Origin: Micrasema longulum
Lineage: Eukaryota; Arthropoda; Insecta; Trichoptera; Brachycentridae
DNA length: 64,000 nucleotides
Direction of reading: 5' to 3'
NCBI GenBank assembly: GCA_022494885.1
Contig: JAGVSM010003945.1
Coordinates: 124,001-188,000, forward strand
The translations under genes and the position numbers were made by a program. The notes under the pieces were generated by a model. That model saw only the letters and a program-made list of their open reading frames with translations, ran no database searches and was not told where the DNA came from. This document shows positions 55,867 to 64,000 of this stretch, piece by piece (position 1 is the first letter of the stretch; each line of letters opens with the position of its first letter).

Positions 55867-57139
55867 TAAAACTAGGCGGTTTTCAGGGTTTTTGGGTGGT
55901 CCTAGCTACAAAAGACAATTTATTTAAAAAAGACAGGGCAATTCAATAGATATCTGTAGTGTGTAAAAAAGAATCGCTCTAGTGTCGCTCTAGAATTGCC
56001 CGGGAAGAAAATAAGAGAATACATTTGGATAAAGAAAAGTCAGACTGCACATCCTCCAAAGCTATAAAACAGTCCTCAAATAAGGTCTCAAGATCGGGTA
56101 TATTATTTGCCCTGCTTTTCCCCTACTTTTTTAACTGTTGGGCTGGTATTTTTCCCTTACATATAATTTACACACTAATTACGCGCTAACAAAGCATTCT
56201 TTCCCCCCACGAGAGCGTTTAGGATTGCTCCCCTGGTAACAACATAATAATTTACCTTCCAAGAAAATTGCGTATTTGTTATTCAATAATGATTATGTAT
56301 TCGCCGCGATATTTACTTGTTGGTTAATAATTTGTTTAATCAATTGAGTGGGACTTTCCAATTTATTTTGCAAAGAACCTTTATCAAACGGTCTTAACTT
56401 GAAACCCTTCGTGACGTCCTTAATAATTAAAAAAATACAAGACCCTTTGTAACTTTCTGAAAGTGGGTCAAGTAATAATTAAAACAGTTAGTTTAAAAAT
56501 GGAAATTGTTTAATTCGCAGAAAAACGTAGCGAGCATCGCAATTTTTAAATGGTTTCCCATTAATTAAAGAGAAAACTGGATCAATAATTATTCTCGCCC
56601 TAGATAAGTCGGTGGTTCTAAGAAATATTTTTTTTATTCATTTAGTCAACACTTATGGATATTACAAAATACATATACATATAAATTGATGTTAGTTTAT
56701 ACCGCATTGGCGATGAATTTCACTCTATTGATATCTTTTGCTGTTAAATATCCAAATTTCAACATATTAAGTTTTCCAAAACAATAGCCATTTTCAGGAG
56801 GAGTGTACAAGTCTGGGTTGTTTGTCTAAGGGAAGAGACCATTGCAGAAGACTGCTGCGAGATATTGCGTAGATTTATATACTTTGAAGCGTGTTGTCCA
56901 GATGCCCTTTAAAATATATGTATGTTTATGTAATAATATTTCATTTTTACTTTTTTGCTATTATTGAATTATGTTCGTGCTTCCACTTTCCATTATGTTG
57001 TATCCCCACTCAACACAGGGCCCTTGGCCTCATAGAGTTCGGGATATGTTATTATTGTATTTTTTTGTAATATATATGTATTTGCATGAATAAATAAATA
57101 AAATAAAGAAATACTTTTTTCAATGGTAGAATAATTTAT
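55867..57139. other. No gene recognised; LINE/SINE tail at 57060-57110
   Basis: AT-rich with a short inverted pair AGGGCAATTC / GAATTGCCC at about 55936 and 55994. A T-rich UTR-like stretch ends in AATAAATAAATAAAATAAAG near 57110, probably another truncated LINE. Confidence 0.35.
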
Positions 57140-57214
57140 TGGGTCATTTAGCCATTTTGTGTTCGAGTCCCTATTGTTTTTATGGTTTCATTTATTTCAA
57201 TTTCTTTCCATTGA

Positions 57215-57575
57215 ATTTGTATTCTTTTTTATTTAAAATATATTCTAGTAAATTTATATTATTTAATGTTAATTGTATTATTTTACTCTATTTTTTTACT
57301 TTAAAAAAATATATTTCCTTAAACTGTTTTTATCTGTTCATTATTTTAATTTATTTTATGTTAATTATTTTATACGTATACAGTATTATATCTGTACTCT
57401 TTTTATTTTATTATTAATTAAAACTAATGTCTGAGCACCCAATGACAAACTATTATTGAATAGTTTATCGGAACAAAATATATTTTAATACTTTGTTTTA
57501 ATTATAATGTATTAATATTGTAATAATGTGTATATTTTATTGAAAAAAGACTATGAAAAAAAAAAAAAAAAAACT
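57215..57575 (+). repeat. LINE 3' UTR, second copy of the 4.6-5.5 kb family
   Basis: Collinear with 5125-5440, including CTGAGCACCCAATGACAAAC and TTGAATAGTTTATCGGAACA. It ends in a pure A-run at about 57556-57572. It contains no coding sequence. Confidence 0.75.
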
Positions 57576-57741
57576 TTATACTCGCTATCACTGTGTAGTT
57601 TATAGTTAATGATTACCATATCTGCGTATTTTTTATAATGCAAAAGCCCGCTTGGGCGCTTAAATTAAATAAATAAAAAAAAATAAAAAAAAACAAAATT
57701 CCGTCTCGATATGTACCAATGAAGATAGCGTTCATAATTTC

Positions 57742-57876
57742 GGCGCTGGACTGGTACCAGAAACGTAAAACTGATCATCTTATCTTCATGCAACAAAAAA
57801 TGATTAAGATACGCTGCGATTGGTGTACCAATTCAGTGCTCTATGCACCATTATGTGCGAAAAGGGAATGATGATG
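57742..57876 (+). repeat. SINE-1 tail, plus orientation
   Basis: GCGCTGGACTGGTACCAGAA, AAACTGATCATCTTATCTTC, AAGATACGCTGCGATTGG and CCATTATGTGCGAAAAGGGA. Confidence 0.7.
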
Positions 57877-58095
57877 TTAATTTTTTATACCCCTCCATCC
57901 AGTTATCCCTCGACTCGGTTAGGGGGATAGTTGCAATCATATGGACCTGACACAGTCCTAATCTGGTTTGTCCAGCGAACTGATGCTTCTCCTCGCCTTA
58001 ATATCCCTTCCATGCTGCCGATCAGGCTTCGAGTCAGACATCCAACGAACTGATTGGTATGTTTTAAACAGACACTGAAGAGTCTGACCTTAGGT

Positions 58096-58550
58096 TGTAA
58101 AACTTATAGTTTCGTTTTAGAAAATAATCTGAAACAATATTCAAAAGTCACGGGTTCGACAATGCTTTCGAAACATTGTTTAATTCGATTCACATCGTTT
58201 ACTTTTTACATTTAGACAATTGAAAATAACTCAGTTAACTCCCCATTGTAATACAGGTAGCAATTTCATAACCATCCCTCTTTCTGTACCCAGCTATGCA
58301 GTTTAGCACTTCCAGTTCGATAATCTGTCACACGAAGGTAATGTGGCGAGTCTATATTGAAGCGTAGAAGCAGTCTTACGCTTCGGGTGCCAGTGCAACC
58401 ATGAAATATTGCAGATCAAAAATACTTTAAAAATATATTTAGCTTCCAACTTACCAGAAGTCAGTACTAAACTTATAGTCATTCTGAAATAATATACAAA
58501 GGTCACCGGTTCGACTCTACTTTCGAAACATCGTTTCATTTGGTCTCACA
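58096..58550 (+). repeat. Direct repeat pair with a tRNA-like box B
   Basis: Blocks at about 58096-58200 and 58470-58550 share AAACTTATAG, CTGAAA.AATAT, GGGTTCGACAATGCTTTCGA / CGGTTCGACTCTACTTTCGA and AACAT.GTTT. The GGTTCGA element suggests a further SINE type. The SINE-1 remnant at 58270 lies between them. Confidence 0.55.
58270..58440 (-). repeat. SINE-1 remnant, minus orientation
   Basis: AGCGTAGAAGCAGTCTTACG, CTTCGGGTGCCAGTGCAACC and ATGAAATATTGCAG. The tRNA head is missing. Confidence 0.6.
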
Positions 58551-58870
58551 TTTATTTATTGACACTTTATATACATATACAATAAATATACATATAAGGG
58601 CGGGCATATTGCCTTAAGGCAATTTCTTCCTACCTACCCAAACCGTTCAGTTTGAGAAAATTATAAATACATGGACATATTGAATCTTACAATATTATAC
58701 AAAAATTAAAAGCAAAGATTAACAAAAATAAATATATGTATAAAAAAAAAAATAACACTTTACTATGAAGAGAGGAGAGGGGATGGGAAGGAAAGAAGAA
58801 GGATAAAGGAACAATTCAAATATTTAGATAGTGACATTTCAATCTCGACTTAAATGTAAATCGTGTGTAC
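58545..58870 (-). repeat. Probable LINE 3' end, minus orientation
   Basis: Begins TTTATTTATTGACACTTTAT and contains GGGCATATTGCCTTAAGGCA, a palindromic TTGCCTTAAGGCAA block of the type found near the 3' ends of some LINEs. No open frame is preserved. Confidence 0.45.
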
Positions 58871-59272
58871 ACATGTAGATGTAAATATTGACAAGTTTGA
58901 TACAAGTATAATCACGCCTTTTATCTCTTGTTTTATGAATTATTTGATAATATCCCAGTAAACTTAGCAATAATTGACCGAAAACCCAGACAGAAACGGA
59001 TTTACGCCAAAAAAAAATTTTTTTAAACTGTTAGTAAGTGTTTCGTGTTTTGTTATTTTCTGTATTCGGTAAAAATTAAAAGTGATCCACATAATTACCC
59101 ACTTTGACTTGTATATCATGGCTTTCAGAGTACCGGGTCTAGTGGACCCCTCGCTCTTTCATATGGGGGATGATTTATACAGCTCCTTTATAGTTTGTTT
59201 GACCTTGACGATACTTTTTGGTCTCTCTGATTCCATTAAAGATATTAATCTTCTTATTTTCCACATCCGCTC

Positions 59273-59740
59273 TTAAGTGGAGCATGTGGACATCACCAGT
59301 TGCCTCCGGGAGACCCTATCACCAGCCGACACTCTCGCTTCTTCCCATGTCAATCCAGCGCCCCTTGATTCCGCCGAATAAAGTCTAAAGATCGTCATTG
59401 ACGGCCTTCCAGGACGGCGTGATCCCGCAGGTTTAAAGAAGAGGCAACTAGGGCTTAGGTTCTCCTGAGGCATGCGCAGCACGTGTCCAAGCCAGGTCCA
59501 CCGCCGCATCCTCAAGACGCTCGTTAGAGGCTACTGCGTCCGTTCTCGGACTTCAATGTTAGTTATAAAATCGAACCACCTTATACCTAATATTCTTCTC
59601 GAGCTCTTACTCTCAAAACTCAGAAGTTTGGTGTTTTGAGCTTTGGTATAGTGCCAAGATTCACACCCATTTAGGAGAACTGGCATTATATAAGAGTTGA
59701 ATAATCAGCATTTCGTTTTGACTAGAGTTCCAGACAACAC
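59273..59740 (-). pseudogene. LINE C-terminal fragment, minus strand
   Basis: Minus strand: RRILGIRWFDFITNIEVRER, then LRMRRWTWLGHVLRMPQE, then GSRRPGRPSMTIFR and ending VMSTCST. 'RILGIRW.D.ITN.E...R' and 'RW.WLGHVLRM...............RRPGRP..T' are the standard closing motifs of a common endonuclease-RT LINE group. One stop and one frame change are visible. Confidence 0.75.
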
Positions 59741-60227
59741 GCATCATGTTAAAAGATACTAATACCTCCTTAAATCTCCCCCGTCCTCAAGTATTGAGAT
59801 TTTACCTTGCTACTTTAAAATACGATAATAAAAAAATGCAATTTCTAGCTATTCGCTACGAAAATCATCTATACCGTAGAAAAAATAATTAATTTACATA
59901 CTGCAAAATTCCTTGTCAACATTTTAGCATATCACATTTACTATCGTTTAAAAATTTTGGTTTCCAACACAGAACATGACTGTAACTCGTAATCATAAAT
60001 ATTCCTTTTAAAACAGCTAATTCGTCTCATCGCAAACAGTCTGTGAATCATATTACGATTTATAATTTAACACACAAATACTCAAAGCAAGCTGTTTGTT
60101 TTTGAAACAATCATAATATGAGGATATGAGTAAATCGTGTACCGACCGACATCACACTTCAAGCTGTAGAGTTGTAAATGTGTATTTCAATTATCGTTTT
60201 TTCAGGCAGAAAACCACAGGAGTGGGT

Positions 60228-60338
60228 GCTATTCTAAACTGGTCTCGTGGCCGTAGAAACCATTTTTATATCGTGTGTATTGTATGTAAATACACGAGAG
60301 AATTTTTTTTCTACGGCTGCGAGAGCGTTTGGAATATA
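60228..60338. mobile_element. MITE, TATTC(T/C)(A/G)AA ends, copy 1
   Basis: TATTCTAAACTGGTCTCGTG then GCCGTAGAAA pairs with CTACGGCTGCGAGAGCGTTT then GGAATA. Centre with GTATTGTATGTAAATACACG. Confidence 0.65.
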
Positions 60339-60355
60339 TAGGTAAACCCCGGGAC

Positions 60356-60452
60356 TAGTATTCTGAAGAGATCGCTCTGGTATCATGTATTTTGCACGTA
60401 AATACGCTCTAAAAATGCGTTTTCTACGCGCGCTTTTGCGTTCAGAATACCA
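60356..60452. mobile_element. Same MITE family, copy 2, next to copy 1
   Basis: Ends TAGTATTCTGAA and TTCAGAATACCA. The centre GTATTTTGCACGTAAATACG parallels copy 1. Its right end overlaps the start of the larger element at 60441. Confidence 0.55.
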
Positions 60453-61050
60453 CCCCAGTAGATCAATTACAAATTACTATCGACGCGCTCACCATGGTTG
60501 TTTATCGTATTCGCGATCACAATGTGAAAGTTATCGATCGGGGTTATTATATTTTTTTGATATTGTCACACTTCAACCTGATGCTTTGCAACACTTAATT
60601 TCAAATATTAAAATATTTACGTTTCGCGACGCATAATCCTGCTGCGCAATCACATATTTGAATTTCACCGGTGTAAATATGGAAAATATTCCAAAACTGT
60701 TAATTTTATTATTTATGTATTGTATATGTATATGTATTGCATTTAGCCGGCGGTTGGCAAATTAAATGTCAAGAAAAGCAGTCCTTATCGTAATTGTAAT
60801 TTAATTTTCACTTTTAGCAACAGATTGTATTATTTTTTATAGTAAACGCCGATTTTTCGCCAATGAACTGCATTTACTTACGAGGAAAACAAAAAACAAA
60901 CCGACACGTAGAGATTACACACGCGTTGACTTATAACCGCGATAACTTAAGCATGTTCATGTTTGTTCATTATGATCGCTCAAATGCTTAGCATGTTTTT
61001 AAGCACGTCGATAACCATTTGTGATTGCGCCGCAGGGGTGGTATTTTGAA
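60441..61050. mobile_element. About 610-bp non-autonomous DNA element, complete copy
   Basis: TTCAGAATACCACCCC...ATTACAAATTACTATCGACG at the left is matched inverted at 61000-61050 (CGTCGATAACCATTTGTGAT ... GGGGTGGTATTTTGAA). The interior is shared with 25213-25680. No transposase frame was seen. Confidence 0.7.
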
Positions 61051-61077
61051 TCTCCTCCTTAGAGAGTATTAATTTAA

Positions 61078-61349
61078 GGATTTTTATTTTTTGCATGCGA
61101 CTACATTTAGCTTCATATATGGCCACACTGATACATAAACATCAAAGAAACACAAATGCGTGAAACCAAAAATAACGATTTTAATTTAGAACATCATTGC
61201 AACTTTAAGCTTTCCCAAAAATACTTAATTAGGTTGAATTGTCTAAACCGTATTAGTTGTTTTCCGTAGTTCTAACATCATTTAATGTTTAATCATCAGT
61301 GTGGCCAAACGTGAAGCGAAATGTAGACGCATGCAAAAAATAAAAATCC
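61078..61349. mobile_element. 272-bp MITE with about 55-bp inverted ends
   Basis: GGATTTTTATTTTTTGCATG, CTACATTT.GCTTCA and GGCCACACTGAT at the left are all matched inverted at the right (ATCAGTGTGGCC ... GCATGCAAAAAATAAAAATC). The centre holds ordinary AT-rich DNA. Confidence 0.75.
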
Positions 61350-62185
61350 CCACGTTCACCAGTCTCTAGGGGTAGAGAATATTTACAACAGAACTCCAGA
61401 AAATGAAATCAACAATACTTAAATCCTTTACCGCATACCAAGCCATACATGGTTTCTAAAGTTTCAGATTTTTCACAACGTATTAAATTATCAAATTTTG
61501 AAAAAAAAACTCGAATCAGTAAAAGTGATTCTTTGCTATACGGAATATATATTTTTGTTTATGACAAGTCAAATGTAACAATAATAATTGTTCAGTATGT
61601 GCAACGCGTAGGGCTTGACAAGTTCTACAAAATAGTGCTACATTTATCAGTGAAAAATAAATAGGCAAAGGTGAGTGACAACTATAAAAAAATTAAATAC
61701 ATATAGTATGAATCCTTAAAAACATGGAATGTGTTTCGTATTTATGAAATTTTCAAGTTTTATCTTGTTCTTGCGCTATTTTTTGCAACCGCCATATTTG
61801 ACTTCGTATGAAATTATATTTTTATGTGAATGAACAGGATTTTGATTTTATAAAAATAATGTTTTTAGTATTATACCAATAGTTTATTTCTATAAATATT
61901 ATTTATGGTTTTAGTTGCTATTTGCCTCCTGTTTTGTTTTAATATTTCGTATCCATTTTAGAAGATATTTTTTTCTAAAATAATGTTTATTGCGTTTAAT
62001 TAAGTACGCATTGTTGTGTATTTATTTTTAGTTTCTAGATAAATAGAAAATTTCGATTTTTTATAATTGTTTCAAGCACTGTTCTACATTGCTCGTAAAT
62101 TCTTAATTATGTAATTAGTATATAAATATTAGGTAAATAATATTTGCATGAATTTAAATTGTCTATGACCGGCGAATGAAGAATA
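61350..62185. other. No gene recognised
   Basis: AT-rich noncoding; a 71-codon frame at 61449-61664 has no known similarity. Confidence 0.4.
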
Positions 62186-62540
62186 CAGTTGTCTATGTGA
62201 AATAGAAACAGAATACCGGACGAGCGTTTTTGATTCGATGGCTGCTCTTAGGTAAAAACCTTTAAAAAGTACATTGAGTCGAGACACGTCTGCCTCGTAG
62301 TGTAGCAGTTGACGCGTTCGCCTACCATACTTGAGGTCTCAGGTTCCCGTGAAGGACATAGAATATTTGATTTTAGAAGTGGTTTTCCCCTGAAGCATAT
62401 CATTGTCCGTGGATTGTCACCTGAAGCTTAACCCTGATCACCTTTATGTAACAGATGATCTAGATACGCTGCATTTGATTTGATAATGCAGTGCCCTATT
62501 CGCCACCAGCGGAGGATAATAGTTTGATGATGATGAGGAT
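62186..62540 (+). repeat. Composite SINE-1 with extra 5' unit, most complete copy
   Basis: Head GTCTATGTGAAATAGAAACA and GACGAGCGTTTTTGATTCG, tRNA-like CTGCCTCGTAGTGTAGCAGT (box A), GAGGTCTCAGGTTCC (eroded box B), then GATCACCTTTATGTAACAGA, AGATACGCTGCATTTG and the final AATGCAGTGCCCTATTCGCC. Confidence 0.8.
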
Positions 62541-63711
62541 GTAATTGAAATACTAATAAGACTAAAAAAACATCAGGTGATATTGTTAGGGGGATTGTAC
62601 CGAATAGAATAATCTGTGAGGCGAAACATATGCGTGAATGTGTATATTTTAAATTTTGTAATGTCCTGCCGGTACAATAACTTTGTGACCACAAATCGAT
62701 TGTAGATCACTTTTTTGATCTCAAATTTAAAAAAAGATTCCCACACTCGCAACCTAAGATTAAAAACGGAGGTTTCCCTGATCATTCTCCGAATGACAAA
62801 TTACTTCGTAGAACGAAAATTAAATTGCGATATTCCAAGGTTGTTTAATGATCTTCCTAAACATCATAAACATCAATAACTATGTAGTTATATAATAATA
62901 AATGGCGCTATATAAGTTATCCATAATAATAATAATAATAGCAGTGTTAGCTTATGTTTTCATGTAAAGGATCTTTACCGACAAGCCATTGTAATTGGTT
63001 TGGTGAGTCCTGTAAAAAAAATTAATTTAAAAACGTTTTCAAAAATAATAAAAATTTAATATTGTATGCAAATAATAAATAAAAAAATAAGTGGGTAATT
63101 GATTATAATATGTTACTAAAATATACGCTGTTCGGCAACACTAAACCTATGGACGACGCTTGACCGATTAGCGATTGAGTCATGTTAAAAAATAAACATA
63201 CATTTTTCGTGCTCAGAAATGTGGACAAAAACTTAATTGTATACATTAATAAAAATATATGAGTACAAGCGAACACGTCATTATTTATAAGTAAACAAAA
63301 CATCGACATTAGTCATAAGCTCTTTATGACTTCTTAAGCTGATCACCTGGTCGATCAACGATTTAATCATCAATACAGAACAAAATGGTGGGTGGTATAA
63401 AAATATAGCACGAACAATAAGGCATTTTAATTTGCGTTGCACACACTGCGCAGTGAAAAGTGCATTGATAATAATTTGAACAAAGGGAGACTGACTCACC
63501 GTGATAACAGAGAGTGGACAAACGAAACCTGGGGCCTTTAAATGTCTTATGGCCTATTGTCACCAACTCGTCAATAGTCGAGTGGTCATTGCGATTACTT
63601 TGTCTAATTAGTATTCTTAAAAAACTTTATACAATTTAATTATAAAGCTAATGGAAAAGTGGCAACCCTTACAAATACCTGAATTTATTTAAAATAAAAC
63701 AATTTGTAAAT
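62541..63711. other. No gene recognised; (AAT)n tract at 62925-62941
   Basis: AT-rich. The minus-strand open frames near 63.1-63.6 kb overlap one another and resemble nothing known. Confidence 0.4.
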
Positions 63712-64000
63712 TTACCACACAAGAGTTTAATACATTTAAACATGACTAGTTTCGGGTAATCAGTATTACCCATCCTCAGGTGTAAATATAAACTAAACTA
63801 AAATACATACACAGATTGATACTTAGGTACTGATAGGGTCGGCGGTAGGGGGAAGGCAATGTGTGGTGGAGGGGGGGGGGTTCCCCATTTTGGGGAATAT
63901 TGATAGCAGGGGTGATGCATTTTGAAATATAATATTATTAATTAAAGTTTTCTCTGAATTTATTTTTTTTAGTATTTCAATATTTTTTAAATTGTTCATT
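63712..64000 (-). mobile_element. Penelope-like element, 3' part, cut by the window end
   Basis: The minus strand from 63999 reads NNLKNIEILKKINSEKTLIN and then FQNASPLLSIF, parallel to LDNLEIKKAIYNKKTIINNQ and SFSPLLAYF at the C-terminus of the PLE endonuclease at 39.5 kb. A UTR with a C-rich run (GAACCCCCCCCCCTCC) follows, then the hammerhead-like motif and an AT-rich end. The nuclease core and reverse transcriptase would lie beyond 64000. Confidence 0.75.
63735..63792 (-). ncRNA. Hammerhead-ribozyme-like motif of the PLE 3' end
   Basis: On the minus strand: ACAC, core CTGAGGA (fits CUGANGA), T, stem II GGGTAAT-ACTG-ATTACCC, GAA, AC-TA-GT (two-pair stem III), C, then ATGTTTAAATGT. UGU after the cleavage triplet GUC can pair with ACA before the core as stem I. 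The best-preserved hammerhead core of the four PLE ends here; one extra U follows the core. Short stem III is known from PLE and other retroelement hammerheads, which tend to act as dimers. Confidence 0.6.

Noticed and set aside
1..64000. CRISPR arrays, operons, ribosome binding sites, riboswitches
   Set aside because: The sequence is eukaryotic nuclear DNA. No regularly spaced identical repeats with unique spacers were seen, and the dispersed repeats have transposon structure.

Overview
The window looks like repeat-packed insect nuclear DNA, most probably lepidopteran. It is strongly AT-rich, has no bacterial-style gene packing, and its only recognisable host genes are eukaryotic exons on the minus strand. 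The cecropia-type mariner, the many tRNA-derived SINEs, the 5'-truncated LINE ends and the abundance of foldback MITEs fit that reading. The species cannot be fixed from the sequence alone.

Two host loci stand out. At 22.1-23.6 kb (minus) a GC-rich open exon encodes the C-terminal part of a REXO1/GOR-type DEDDh 3'-5' exonuclease with all catalytic residues present. It has no start codon of its own and opens behind a plausible splice acceptor. At 46.55-47.65 kb (minus) lie the first two coding exons of a TBL2-like protein: an N-terminal membrane anchor, then the start of the WD40 propeller. The splice sites have matching phases and lie under a GC-rich 5' region. No later TBL2 exon was recognised in the 46 kb to the left.

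Nearly everything else is transposon debris. LINE fragments of several lineages lie at 2.0, 4.6, 7.0, 14.4, 18.6, 24.6, 26.6, 38.5, 51.7, 52.3, 54.9, 57.2 and 59.3 kb. There is a dead mariner at 10 kb. I use four working SINE labels (SINE-1 to SINE-4) for about 25 tRNA-derived copies. Foldback or terminal-inverted-repeat elements are numerous: three copies of one 129-bp MITE, a TTAA-flanked 239-bp foldback at 18.9 kb, a 1.6-kb foldback at 12.3-13.9 kb, a family ending in CAATGAGGAAGTTC, and clusters at 35.5-36.1 and 60.2-61.3 kb.

The most interesting signal is a set of Penelope-like retroelement (PLE) remnants at 33.9, 36.8, 39.4 and 63.7-64.0 kb. Two retain C-terminal endonuclease-region protein. 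All four carry the same hammerhead-ribozyme-like layout: a core ending in GA or AA, stem II, GAAAC, a tiny stem III and GUY. The stem sequences differ between copies while pairing is kept. At 33.9 kb two such ends face each other as a nearly perfect 221-bp palindrome.

All coordinates of degenerate repeats are approximate to a few bases unless target-site duplications or splice sites fix them.
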